Positions 37,404 through 46,241 of a stretch of 54,365 nt of DNA are shown here, in pieces. The notes under the pieces are model-generated. The model had not been told where the DNA came from, made no database searches, and saw only the letters and a program-made list of their open reading frames with translations. The stretch's first letter is position 1; every line of letters begins with the position of its first letter. The stretch is from a bacterium (GTDB taxonomy: Bacteria; Fidelibacterota; UBA2242), in contig JAHJGX010000058.1 of assembly GCA_018824205.1 (NCBI GenBank), positions 1 to 54,365 of the forward strand. Direction: 5' to 3'. Made by a program: the position numbers and the translations under genes.

Positions 37404-38336
37404 ATGGTAGATTTTAAAAATCTCGACGGTTTAGATAAAGTCGCAATATTGTTTAAATCTCTGGGAAATAATCTGGCTTTGCAGCTCTTTAAGGGAATGT
37501 CCAAAGATCAGATTCAGAAAGTTCGCCAGCGGATGAGTACTATTAACAGTATACCCTTCACGATAAAAAAAGAGATTCTGGAGGAATTCTATTTCAGTTT
37601 TGTATCGGAAAAATTTACACCGGCTACTGAAGAAACAAAGAAACCCTTTGAGTTTTTGATCAAACTCACGAATGAGCAGGTGATTTATCTGATCGCTACT
37701 GAAACTCCCCGGATTATGGCTCTGGCGATTGCCCAGCTGCCCACTGAACGGCAGGTTGCCGTATTACAGGCTCTTGATCCGACGGTACAACCCCGGGTAA
37801 TCACAGAGATCGGTCAACTGGGTGATATTCCCCTGGAAGGTGTGGTCAGCATTGCTAATGAATTGAAAGAGAAATCGGCCTTTATTCCACGGGCGTCGGA
37901 ATTCAACCGCGGTGGTGGCGAAAACCTGGCGGGAATCCTCAGTCAAATGCGCCCCAAAGACGAAAAACGTTTTCTGGAACACCTTGAAAAAGAGGCTCCA
38001 AATATTGTACAGGAGGTTAAGCGCCACTATTTTAGTTTTGATGATTTGCCCAAGCTGCCCCACGATGTTCTGTCTGACGTGCTGAAATCCGTTGAAGCAT
38101 CGGAAGTGGCCTATGCCCTGAAGGGACAGTCTGAAGAGATCAAGGAACTCTTTATCAATTCTCTGCCCCAGCGGACACAGATTATCCTGGAGGATGAAAT
38201 GGAGTTGCTGGAGGGTCCACAACCCCGCCGGAAAGTGGAGGCTGCTCAGAAATCAGTTGTCGATAAAGCCCGGGAACTTGAAAAAGAGGGTCGCTTCCGT
38301 CTGGAAGATTTTATGGAAGCCGATTTTATCGAGTAA
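37404..38336 (+). CDS. FliG-like rotor protein
   Basis: A cytoplasmic protein of 310 aa with all three FliG domains. FliG-N (6-68): LDKVAILFKSLGNNLALQLF and EILEEFYFSF. FliG-M (80-158): PFEFLIKLTNEQVIYLIATE and TPRIMALAIAQLP, so the usual EHPQ motif reads ETPR. A GGG linker is near 171. FliG-C (175-300): ILSQMRPKDEKRFLEHLEKE, YFSFDDLPKLPHDVLSDVLK and ALKGQSEEIKELFINSLPQR. The last is the torque-helix region that faces MotA. FliG links FliF to the switch and takes stator force. It has an AGGAGG site and is the last gene before the terminator. No fliM or fliN follows. Confidence 0.88.
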   Translation: MVDFKNLDGLDKVAILFKSLGNNLALQLFKGMSKDQIQKVRQRMSTINSIPFTIKKEILEEFYFSFVSEKFTPATEETKKPFEFLIKLTNEQVIYLIATETPRIMALAIAQLPTERQVAVLQALDPTVQPRVITEIGQLGDIPLEGVVSIANELKEKSAFIPRASEFNRGGGENLAGILSQMRPKDEKRFLEHLEKEAPNIVQEVKRHYFSFDDLPKLPHDVLSDVLKSVEASEVAYALKGQSEEIKELFINSLPQRTQIILEDEMELLEGPQPRRKVEAAQKSVVDKARELEKEGRFRLEDFMEADFIE

Positions 38337-38367
38337 ATTGCTTGAACATTCGGAATCCAATAATTGA

Positions 38368-38395
38368 AATGCCCCGAAATATTGGGGCATTTTAC
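38368..38395 (+). terminator. Terminator of the motor operon
   Basis: AATGCCCC and GGGGCATT form a perfect 8-bp stem around an 8-nt loop, followed by TTT. It lies 31 bp after the FliG stop and closes the operon. Confidence 0.8.
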
Positions 38396-38426
38396 TAAGC
38401 GTCTGTTAAAAGTATTCAGTGAATCA

Positions 38427-39563
38427 ATGCAAAGACAAATGAAATATCTTCTGTTTTTCTGGAGCCTGATTATTATGGGTCGGCTGCTTCCGGGTCAGAC
38501 GGCTGAGTATCAGGAAGCCCGGATCCAGGAGGCCCTGAAAGCCATGAACCGTATGGAGCACGATCACGCCTGCAGCCTTTTCGTGGAGGTGTCGCAAAAT
38601 GTCCCCTATCATCCACTGGCCCCGTTTGGTGCATTGGCCAATGAATGGATATTCAATCAGGGTAAATTCGGGTATGAAGCCGGCAATCGGGAATTGCTGG
38701 AAGACATTGATGATTTGATACTGGACTACCGCCGGCACCTTGTGCTGGATCCGGACAACCCGGATTTGAAGTATTATATGGGGCTGACAAACGGATTACG
38801 GGCCAGGGTGCTACTGGCTGAAAAGGACTGGCTGGGTGTCCTGGTCAGTGGCTATCGCATTATCCGGAATTTCAAATCCGCCCTGAAAGGCAGCCCCGAT
38901 AATCCCGATATTATGATTGCCTTCGGGGTGTTTAACTATTATGTTGGCCTTTCCTCGGGATTTATGCAGATCGCGTCGTGGATCATGCAGATTTCCGGTT
39001 CTAAAGAGGAGGGGCTGCAACAGATCGAGACGGCGGCGCTGCATGGAAATTACAGTCGCTATGAAGCCCGCAGCATTATGGTGTATCTCTATCTCTATTT
39101 CGAAGCTGATTATGCTGCTGTGCGGCGCTGGCTGGATATGTTGTTAAATGAATTTCCCGGCAATCCTTACTATAATTATTTATATGCTGAACTTTGTATC
39201 CGAACCGGAAATCCAAATATTGAGACCTACATAGAAAAAATTCATCAGCGATTGCCCGAACTGGAACCTTTTTTTAAAAAGGAATATATTCAGCGTTTGC
39301 GGCTATTGGAAGGCAGTCAGGCGCTTTTAAACGACGATCTTGATCGGGCGGAGACACAGCTCTTGAGTTATCTGGGTAATTATGATTCCGAAATGGACTA
39401 TGATCTGGCAAGCGCATATTTACGATTGGGCCAGGTATACGATCTTCAGGGCCGGCGCCCGGATGCGGTTAAAATTTATCAGAAAACCGTTGATCTGGAC
39501 AATCGCAGCAGCGCTGTTATTGCCGCCAAGGGCTATCTGATTAAACCCTATTCGACGAAATAA
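38427..39563 (+). CDS. Exported TPR protein
   Basis: A protein of 378 aa. A TTG 63 bp upstream lies in front of the operon terminator and would put the hairpin inside the gene, so the ATG at 38427 is chosen (38439 is also possible). The signal peptide is MKYLLFFWSLIIMGRLLPG. Helical repeats of TPR type run through the rest, including DNPDLKYYMGLTNGLRARVL, FNYYVGLSSGFMQI, and the clear C-terminal unit ASAYLRLGQVYDLQGRRPDA. It may be an independent unit after the motor operon, although readthrough could join them. Function unknown. Confidence 0.75.
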   Translation: MQRQMKYLLFFWSLIIMGRLLPGQTAEYQEARIQEALKAMNRMEHDHACSLFVEVSQNVPYHPLAPFGALANEWIFNQGKFGYEAGNRELLEDIDDLILDYRRHLVLDPDNPDLKYYMGLTNGLRARVLLAEKDWLGVLVSGYRIIRNFKSALKGSPDNPDIMIAFGVFNYYVGLSSGFMQIASWIMQISGSKEEGLQQIETAALHGNYSRYEARSIMVYLYLYFEADYAAVRRWLDMLLNEFPGNPYYNYLYAELCIRTGNPNIETYIEKIHQRLPELEPFFKKEYIQRLRLLEGSQALLNDDLDRAETQLLSYLGNYDSEMDYDLASAYLRLGQVYDLQGRRPDAVKIYQKTVDLDNRSSAVIAAKGYLIKPYSTK

Positions 39564-39611
39564 ACATGAATTTTTATTGTGAAGAAAACCCGGTAATTGT
39601 AATTTGTACCG

Positions 39612-40694
39612 ATGAGTCAATATAATCGCAGAATCAGCAAGATTGTTACCGTTGGGAAACTACCGATCGGGGGTGGATTTCCGGTCAGCGTTCAGTCCAT
39701 GACAACACCCCACACAGCGGATATTGCGGCAATTAAGCGCCAGATTCATGATCTGGAAACCGCCGGTTGCCAATTGATCCGGGTAACAGTTTCCGATGAG
39801 GCTGCCGCCCGGGCATTGCCGGAAATCAGGAAAGCGATGACCGTTCCCCTGGTGGCGGATATTCATTTTGATTATCGTCTGGCCCTGAAAGCCATTGATG
39901 CGGGTGTCGACAAAATCCGGATCAACCCGGGAAATATCGGGAATAAGGAGCGGATTCAGGCTGTCTTAAAAGCGGCGAGGTCAGCGAAGATTCCCATCCG
40001 GATAGGCGTTAATGCCGGTTCATTGGAAAAGGAATTACTGGAGAAATACGGTCATCCCAATGCCGAGGCCATGGTGGCCAGCGCTGCCCGGCATATCCAG
40101 ATTTGTGAAGATTTTGGATTTGAAGATATTATCGTGGCGTTGAAAGCCAGCAATGTTTCGCTGATGATTGCGGCGAACCGGCTTTTTACCGAAAAATATG
40201 ACTACCCTCTGCATTTAGGTGTCACTGAAGCCGGACCACCCTGGCAGGGCACCATCAAATCCGCGATTGGGATCGGCACATTGCTTGCTGAGGGTATTGG
40301 TGATACAATCCGGGTATCTTTGACCGACGATCCTGTTCAGGAAGTCCAGACGGGTTTTGAAATCCTGAAGTCTCTGGACCTGATCAAAAAGGGCATCACG
40401 ATCATCTCCTGTCCTACTTGCGGACGGGCGGATGTGGATATTATAGGCATTGTAGCGGACCTGGAAAGTCGGGTTAAACATATCCAACAACCCATGACCG
40501 TGGCGGTGATGGGTTGTGCTGTGAACGGGCCCGGTGAAGCCCGGGAAGCCGATCTGGGTGTGGCCGGTGGGAAAAAGAGTTTTCTGCTCTTTAAAAAAGG
40601 GGAGATAATTGCTAAAATTCCGGAGTCACAGGTAGTCGATCGGCTTCTGGAAGAGATCAAACGTTTATCCGAATCGAAAGAGGAGATATCATAA
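39612..40694 (+). CDS. ispG: 4-hydroxy-3-methylbut-2-enyl diphosphate synthase (IspG/GcpE)
   Basis: A protein of 360 aa of the MEP isoprenoid pathway that converts methylerythritol cyclodiphosphate to HMBPP. The N-terminal TIM barrel carries VSVQSMTTPHTADI, PLVADIHFDYRLAL and IRINPGNIG. The [4Fe-4S]-binding part has SCPTCGRADVDI (two Cys), VMGCAVNGPGEA (one Cys) and the conserved Glu of that motif. Electrons come from ferredoxin or flavodoxin. It overlaps the start of the following small exported gene by one base. Confidence 0.97.
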   Translation: MSQYNRRISKIVTVGKLPIGGGFPVSVQSMTTPHTADIAAIKRQIHDLETAGCQLIRVTVSDEAAARALPEIRKAMTVPLVADIHFDYRLALKAIDAGVDKIRINPGNIGNKERIQAVLKAARSAKIPIRIGVNAGSLEKELLEKYGHPNAEAMVASAARHIQICEDFGFEDIIVALKASNVSLMIAANRLFTEKYDYPLHLGVTEAGPPWQGTIKSAIGIGTLLAEGIGDTIRVSLTDDPVQEVQTGFEILKSLDLIKKGITIISCPTCGRADVDIIGIVADLESRVKHIQQPMTVAVMGCAVNGPGEAREADLGVAGGKKSFLLFKKGEIIAKIPESQVVDRLLEEIKRLSESKEEIS

Positions 40695-41137
40695 TGAAAC
40701 AAGTATGTGTCGGTATGCTTATTTTAATGGCCATAGTCAGCGGCCAGGCTCAGGACATTGGTCAAAGCAAAGATTTTGATTATACCACTTACGGCCAGAT
40801 GATTTACTGGAAAGCCCTCACTCCGGAAGAGAAGAAGGTGTTTCTCCACGCTTACCTGTACCGGACCTATGAAATTGGCAATGAGTTGAAACAGAACCGG
40901 AAACTAAAATCAGCGGCACCTCGCTATAGTGCTGAAATTGCCGAGCCCGTCTATAAGATATTCCGCGATCTGGATGAGACCGGAAAAAATGATCTGATCT
41001 ATTGGATTGACACGTTTTATAAACATGAATTTAACCACAAAGAGAGCTTCAATAAAGCGCTGCCCTATGCCTTCCGGAAACTGAAAAGCGGTCCCGAAAC
41101 CATGAACGATGTCTATAAACGAAGTTACCCGCAATAA
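40694..41137 (+). CDS. Small exported protein, unknown
   Basis: A protein of 147 aa with a signal peptide (QVCVGMLILMAIVSGQAQ). The mature part is basic and alpha-helical, with aromatic residues (YGQMIYWKALTPEEKKVFLH, DLIYWIDTFYKHEFNHKESF). I do not recognise a family. It shares one base with the ispG stop, so it is probably translated from the same message. The gene after it encodes an LPS acyltransferase; there is no evidence that it works with either. Confidence 0.65.
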   Translation: MKQVCVGMLILMAIVSGQAQDIGQSKDFDYTTYGQMIYWKALTPEEKKVFLHAYLYRTYEIGNELKQNRKLKSAAPRYSAEIAEPVYKIFRDLDETGKNDLIYWIDTFYKHEFNHKESFNKALPYAFRKLKSGPETMNDVYKRSYPQ

Positions 41138-41171
41138 ACCGTTGCTTTCGTGAATCGGTGATTGTCAGTTT

Positions 41172-42098
41172 ATGAGTGTCACAAAAATAACGTCTGAATA
41201 CCGTTTTGAATATTCTGTATTATCCCTGCTAAACCAATTGCTGCCCCGCCTGTCTCATCTGAATCGGCGGCGGATTGCAACGATACTCGGCTACGTTCTT
41301 TTTTACATAATTCCATACCGTAAGAAAGTTGTGGTGGAAAATCTGGCAAAAGCGTTTCCTGATAAACCTCCGGGCTGGCGACGAAAACTGGCTAAACAAT
41401 CATACATTCATTTTGCCCGGTTCCATTTTGATATTTTTTCCAATTACCAGCTGAGTGAACAACGATTCAAGCGGATGGTTCGTCGGATTGACAATGCCCA
41501 TCTGGATAACGCTATCCGACAGGGCAAAGGGGTGCTTATCATTCTGTTCCACTTTGGGAACTGGGAACTGATCGCCGATTGGCTGGCCCGAAATCACTAC
41601 AATGTGGCTGCAATTGCGGCCCGGCTTGCGAATCCGCTGGCCGACCGCCTTGTCACTGAAATACGCACTAAAAACGGACTGAAAATCCTGCCCAAAGGGC
41701 GACGCCATACGGTTAAAACCTACCGGTTTTTAAAGAATGATCAACTCCTGTATATGGTTGCTGACCAGAACGCCGGAAAGCAGGGCGCCTGGGTCCGGTT
41801 TTTCGATCAATGGTCATCGAGTTTTCGGGGGCCCATGCTGTTTGCGTTACGGAAAAAATGTCCGGTGCTACTGGCCAGCTGCCTGATGGATGAAAAGGGC
41901 AGGTATGACATCCGTTTTGATAAATTTCCACTAGAAACACCCGCAGGATTGCCTGAGGACAAGAAGATAGAATTCCTGATTCAATCTTATACCCGTTATT
42001 TTGAAGAATTAATTCGCCAAAAGCCTGAACAGTATTACTGGATTCACCGCCGCTGGAAATCCAAAATTCTACAGTCACTTATAAAGGAGATTGTGTAA
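41172..42098 (+). CDS. lpxL: Lipid A biosynthesis lauroyl/myristoyl acyltransferase
   Basis: A protein of 308 aa of the LpxL/LpxM/HtrB family, which adds secondary acyl chains to KDO-lipid A. The catalytic HX4(D/E) motif is HFGNWE, near residue 125. RKKVVVENLAKAFPDK, MVADQNAGKQGAWVRFFDQW and the C-terminal YYWIHRRWKSK are typical of the family. An N-terminal membrane segment is weak. It acts on the inner leaflet after KDO transfer, which fits the kds genes in the first part of the window. The symbol is given at family level, as LpxL and LpxM cannot be separated by eye. Confidence 0.88.
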   Translation: MSVTKITSEYRFEYSVLSLLNQLLPRLSHLNRRRIATILGYVLFYIIPYRKKVVVENLAKAFPDKPPGWRRKLAKQSYIHFARFHFDIFSNYQLSEQRFKRMVRRIDNAHLDNAIRQGKGVLIILFHFGNWELIADWLARNHYNVAAIAARLANPLADRLVTEIRTKNGLKILPKGRRHTVKTYRFLKNDQLLYMVADQNAGKQGAWVRFFDQWSSSFRGPMLFALRKKCPVLLASCLMDEKGRYDIRFDKFPLETPAGLPEDKKIEFLIQSYTRYFEELIRQKPEQYYWIHRRWKSKILQSLIKEIV

Positions 42099-42100
42099 GG

Positions 42101-42742
42101 ATGGACGCAAGAATTATCTCACTTTACAATTGGACTGAAGCAGACCAGGCGGAAGTGTACGCTGCCCTGCAGCAGGGACAGGTAATTGCCTATCCTACGG
42201 ATACAATTTATGGATTAGGAGTGGATGTTTATCATACCGGAGCTGTAGAAACATTACAGCAGATGAAAGGCCGGGACAGTCAAAAGCCGGTCAGCGTTCT
42301 GTACGCCAGTACTGGACGGATGCAAAGGGATTTTGATCACCTGAGTAACTTTCAAATGTCGGCGGTAAATGCGTTTTTTCCAGGTTGCGTAACCCTGCTG
42401 TTGCCGGTGAAATCCGAAGAGCAGTTTCCGGCGCCCTTTACCCGAAACGGAACCGTGGGGGTCAGAGTGGTTGATCTGCCGGTATTAAATATGCTCCTGT
42501 CGGGCTACCCTCATCCGATTTCGACGACGAGCATTAACCCGGGAACCCAAAAACCGGCAGCATCGCTTGTGGAAATTCAAGACTATTTTCCCCGCGAAAT
42601 CAGTGTTATTATTGATAACGGATTTACAGAGAATACACAGGTTTCAACGATTATTAAGTTGCTTGAGAATAGTTGGGAAATAATTCGTGTGGGCATTGTG
42701 CCGACCGAATCGGTTGATGCAATCTTAAATTCACTTAAATGA
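42101..42742 (+). CDS. Sua5/YciO/YrdC-family protein (TsaC-like)
   Basis: A protein of 213 aa. The YrdC fold is marked by YPTDTIYGLGVDVY, MKGRDSQKPVSVL, FPGCVTLLLPV, RNGTVGVRVVDLP and ISTTSINPGTQ, in which the Lys/Arg residues bind threonylcarbamoyl-AMP precursors. TsaC/Sua5 makes threonylcarbamoyl-adenylate for the t6A37 modification of tRNA. The short length excludes full Sua5, which has a second domain. It starts 3 bp after lpxL and overlaps selA by 4 bp. Confidence 0.88.
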   Translation: MDARIISLYNWTEADQAEVYAALQQGQVIAYPTDTIYGLGVDVYHTGAVETLQQMKGRDSQKPVSVLYASTGRMQRDFDHLSNFQMSAVNAFFPGCVTLLLPVKSEEQFPAPFTRNGTVGVRVVDLPVLNMLLSGYPHPISTTSINPGTQKPAASLVEIQDYFPREISVIIDNGFTENTQVSTIIKLLENSWEIIRVGIVPTESVDAILNSLK

Positions 42743-44157
42743 GTAGACCAATGGTTGATACAATTCAAAATTCTTTCAAAAACCTGCCCTCGGTTCAGCA
42801 GCTTATCGATGATTTTGAAAACACGTCGGTGAAGCCGGCAATCCTGGCAGAGATAATTCGTCAGGAATTGGAACAGCTGCGGCAGGAGATAAGCAAGACG
42901 AATCTTCGCTTGAAATCAAAAGAACAGACGATCGGAATCATCGTACCAAAGATTAAGGACAGAATTCAGCAACTGCTCGAAACTCCACTTAAACGGGTCG
43001 TCAACGCAACCGGGGTAGTATTGCATACCGGTCTTGGCCGGGCGCCCCTGGGAGAACGGGTTTTTCAGTTCTTAATGAATATTGCACCGGGGTACCTGAA
43101 TCTTGAATTCAATATACAAACCGGAAAACGGGGTGAACGGCTGGATTTAATTGATGATTATCTGTGTCTGTTAACCGGCGCGGAATACTCCGCCGTCGTC
43201 AATAATAATGCCGCGGCCGTCATGCTTGCTCTGAATAGTTTGGCCAACCGCAAAGAGGTGATTGTCTCCCGGGGGGAACTGATTGAAATTGGCGGTTCCT
43301 TTCGTCTGCCCGACGTTATGAAAAAAAGCGGTGCGAAAATGATTGAGGTTGGTACAACCAACCGGACCCATCTGCAGGACTATGGAAATGCCATCACTTC
43401 AAAAACCGGTGCTGTTCTGATTGCCCACACATCCAATTATCGGGTGCAGGGCTTTACGAAAAAACCTGCTGAAGTTGAAATTATCGAGCTGGCTCATCGC
43501 AAGCTAATTCCGGTTATTCTGGACCTGGGAAGCGGAGCACTGTTGCCATTGGAAACTCTGGGATTGCCGAAAGAAACGGTTGTGGCGGATGCAGTGTCCC
43601 AGGGGTTTGATGTGATTACATTTAGTGGCGATAAATTATTGGGCGGATCGCAAGCCGGATTGATTGTTGGAAAAACGGAGTTTATTCAGAAAATTCGAAA
43701 AAATACGTTGATGCGGGTATTGCGCTGCGATAAAATTAGTTTAAGCCTGTTGACGGTTACCCTGAGCCGGTATATTTTAAATAATGAGCTGCCGGACCTG
43801 TCGACCTTAACGTTTCTGACCCGTGACAGGGATCAACTCCGGGCAATGGCCCAGGGAATCGTTGATGCACTGGATAGCGCAGTCAGTCGTCATTTAAAGA
43901 TTGAGGTATGTGATACATTGACCGAAGCCGGTAGCGGTTCCATGCCCACGGAGACCATCCCCAGTGTCGCCCTGCGGATTTCCGCTACAGGACTATCCGA
44001 GGAAACTCTGGCCCAACGGTTCCGCCAGCAGGACCCACCGGTGATCGGTTATATAAATGAACGCCGGTTTTACCTGGATCTGAAAGCCGTTGCTGATACG
44101 GAAATTGTCTTTATATCAAATGCCATAAACAAAGTAGCCGCTTCTTTAACCACTTAA
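42739..44157 (+). CDS. selA: L-seryl-tRNA(Sec) selenium transferase
   Basis: A PLP enzyme of 472 aa that converts Ser-tRNA(Sec) to Sec-tRNA(Sec) with selenophosphate. The N-terminal helix bundle binds tRNA(Sec). The catalytic core carries VNATGVVLHTGLGRAPLG, the Lys-bearing segment TFSGDKLLGGSQAGLIVGK, and RVLRCDKISLSLL. The length fits bacterial SelA. It shows that the organism makes selenocysteine; neither tRNA(Sec) nor selD is in the window. Confidence 0.97.
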   Translation: MSRPMVDTIQNSFKNLPSVQQLIDDFENTSVKPAILAEIIRQELEQLRQEISKTNLRLKSKEQTIGIIVPKIKDRIQQLLETPLKRVVNATGVVLHTGLGRAPLGERVFQFLMNIAPGYLNLEFNIQTGKRGERLDLIDDYLCLLTGAEYSAVVNNNAAAVMLALNSLANRKEVIVSRGELIEIGGSFRLPDVMKKSGAKMIEVGTTNRTHLQDYGNAITSKTGAVLIAHTSNYRVQGFTKKPAEVEIIELAHRKLIPVILDLGSGALLPLETLGLPKETVVADAVSQGFDVITFSGDKLLGGSQAGLIVGKTEFIQKIRKNTLMRVLRCDKISLSLLTVTLSRYILNNELPDLSTLTFLTRDRDQLRAMAQGIVDALDSAVSRHLKIEVCDTLTEAGSGSMPTETIPSVALRISATGLSEETLAQRFRQQDPPVIGYINERRFYLDLKAVADTEIVFISNAINKVAASLTT

Positions 44158-44172
44158 GCGAATGAATAAAAA

Positions 44173-46056
44173 ATGCGTCCTGTATTAATCGGAACTGCCG
44201 GACATATCGATCATGGAAAATCAAGCCTGATCCGGGCCCTGACGGGGACCGACCCGGACCGGTTGCTTGAGGAAAAACAGCGGGGTATGACTATTGATAT
44301 CGGTTTCGCCTTTCTGAATGAAAATATTGCCTTTATCGATGTTCCGGGGCATGAAAAATTTGTCAAGAATATGGTTACCGGCTCCAGCAGCATCGATACC
44401 GGTTTGCTGGTCATTGCCGCGGATGACGGGATTATGCCCCAGACCCGTGAACACTTTGATATTCTGCGTTTGCTGAATGTCAGGCGGGGACTTATTGTTA
44501 TCACAAAAACAGATTTGGCAGACACCGACTGGACCGACCTTGTGGAGGAGGAAATCCGGGAATTTGTGCAGGGTAGTTTTCTTGAAAATTCAAAAATCTT
44601 CAGAGTATCGTCAGTTAATGGAAACGGAATTGAAGAATTAAAGCAGTATCTGCTGCGCCTGCCCGATGAACGAATCCTTTCGGTCTATGAACCGGAACTG
44701 TTTCGTTTGCCCATCGACCGGGTGTTCAGCTCCAGGGGATACGGAACCGTAGTGACGGGAACTGTGATCAGCGGTCGGGTTAGAATTGGTGAAGAGTTGG
44801 AATTGTTGCCTCTTCAGAAACCGGTGAAGGTCAGGGGAATTCAGTCTCATAACCTTGCTGTAAATGAAATTGGAGTTGGGCATCGTGCAGCGATCAATAT
44901 TCAGGGAGTTGAACACGGGAGTATAAAAAGAGGTAATTTTCTGGCTGTACCGGGCTGTTTTAAAACCAGCAAGTTACTGACTTGTGCTGTAAACCTTTTG
45001 GCTACGTCGAAACCATTAAAGTACAACAGTGTGGTCAGGGTTCATATTGGAACGAGTGAATATATGGGCAGGATTCGTCTGATCGGACCGGACCGGTTAT
45101 CGCCGGGTGAATCAGCGATTGCCCAGTTGATCTTTGATCAGCCGTTGAGTGCGGGGTTCCGGGACCGCTTCATTATCCGGCAGTATTCTCCCATGATTAC
45201 CGTCGGTGGCGGTGTCGTTCTGGATGCTATGGCCAAACCGCTGCGCAAGAAGGACCAGGCCACCGCCGAATCCCTGGACTATTTAATAAACTGTGAAGGA
45301 ACAGACCTTATTTCCCGGCATCTCGACTTGAATGCCCTGAAATTATATAGCGAGCGTGAGTTAACACTTAGATTTTCAATTCCACCGGATAGAGTTCGCA
45401 ATGTTTTGGCAGAGTTAGCCGCGGCTGCCCGGCTTGTACAGATAGACAAATCCTGGACTTCGCCCAAACAGCATGAGAGTCTCAGGAATAATATCTTAAA
45501 TGTTATCCGGGAATATCATCGCAAGTACTCCCTGTCCATGGGAATTTCACAATCGGAACTGCTCGAAGCAATAAAAATCCCGCTTGAACTGATAAATTAC
45601 CTCTTGAAGCAACTTGCGGATGATCGTCGGATAAAAATAAGTGGTGAAAAGATCACCCTGTTTGAATTTCAGATTGAATTTTCCGATATTCAGCAACGGT
45701 TTATTGAAACCCTGGAAACGGATTTAAAACAGGCGGGGTTTAATCCGCCCGACCTCAGGGAAATCCATCAGCGCAGCCCGCTGTCCGAAAAAGATGTGCA
45801 ACTGATAATAGCCTTTTTAATGGATGAGAGCCGCATTGTGCAGATTGACCGGGATAAGTTCATCCATAGGGAGATCCTCGATCGAGGCGGTCGGCAGATT
45901 CGGGACTATCTGACAAAGAACCAGTCGGCGACAGTTAGTGAATTGAAAGATGTATTGAATACCAGCCGTAAGTGGGCCATCCCGATCTTGAATCACTACG
46001 ATAAGATTGGTCTGACCACCAGAGTCGGCGATCAGCGTGAGTTAAGTAACGAATAA
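44173..46056 (+). CDS. selB: Selenocysteine-specific elongation factor
   Basis: A protein of 627 aa. The GTPase domain has GHIDHGKSSL (residues 10-19), the switch region GMTIDIGF, DVPGHEKFVKNM and TKTDLA. Two translation-factor beta domains follow (GYGTVVTGTVISGRV). The C-terminal part consists of winged-helix units (from about residue 430), which bind the SECIS hairpin in bacterial selenoprotein mRNAs. It brings Sec-tRNA to UGA codons. It is 15 bp after selA, so the two form an operon. Confidence 0.97.
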   Translation: MRPVLIGTAGHIDHGKSSLIRALTGTDPDRLLEEKQRGMTIDIGFAFLNENIAFIDVPGHEKFVKNMVTGSSSIDTGLLVIAADDGIMPQTREHFDILRLLNVRRGLIVITKTDLADTDWTDLVEEEIREFVQGSFLENSKIFRVSSVNGNGIEELKQYLLRLPDERILSVYEPELFRLPIDRVFSSRGYGTVVTGTVISGRVRIGEELELLPLQKPVKVRGIQSHNLAVNEIGVGHRAAINIQGVEHGSIKRGNFLAVPGCFKTSKLLTCAVNLLATSKPLKYNSVVRVHIGTSEYMGRIRLIGPDRLSPGESAIAQLIFDQPLSAGFRDRFIIRQYSPMITVGGGVVLDAMAKPLRKKDQATAESLDYLINCEGTDLISRHLDLNALKLYSERELTLRFSIPPDRVRNVLAELAAAARLVQIDKSWTSPKQHESLRNNILNVIREYHRKYSLSMGISQSELLEAIKIPLELINYLLKQLADDRRIKISGEKITLFEFQIEFSDIQQRFIETLETDLKQAGFNPPDLREIHQRSPLSEKDVQLIIAFLMDESRIVQIDRDKFIHREILDRGGRQIRDYLTKNQSATVSELKDVLNTSRKWAIPILNHYDKIGLTTRVGDQRELSNE

Positions 46057-46134
46057 AAACCGTTTGGTTTAGTGCAAATTAACAAATTTATTCGAAGCCC
46101 CGTCAGTCAACTGACAAAATTCATTCAAATTCTG

Positions 46135-46163
46135 TCAACAAGATGAAGGTGTGCTGGTATTAT
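46135..46163 (+). promoter_or_regulatory. Candidate extended -10 promoter of mutS
   Basis: TATTAT (46158-46163) is preceded by TGG, giving an extended -10 (TGn). TCAACA (46135-46140), 17 bp upstream, is a moderate -35. The mutS start is at 46242. A short inverted repeat, GTCAGT-CA-ACTGAC, lies at 46102-46115. Confidence 0.45.
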
Positions 46164-46241
46164 ACAGATTTGTTTTTGTTCAGGACTGTTTTCAATATTT
46201 CATACTTCTGAACGATTCCGTATATTTAAAGCCGGACTGAA

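Noticed and set aside
38364-38426. TTG start upstream of the TPR gene at 38427
   Set aside because: The segment is the terminator hairpin of the motor operon and the extension would disrupt the signal peptide.
46057-46241. Possible tRNA(Sec) gene after selB
   Set aside because: No acceptor stem with a T-arm consensus or long variable arm could be found; only a short GTCAGT/ACTGAC hairpin is present.
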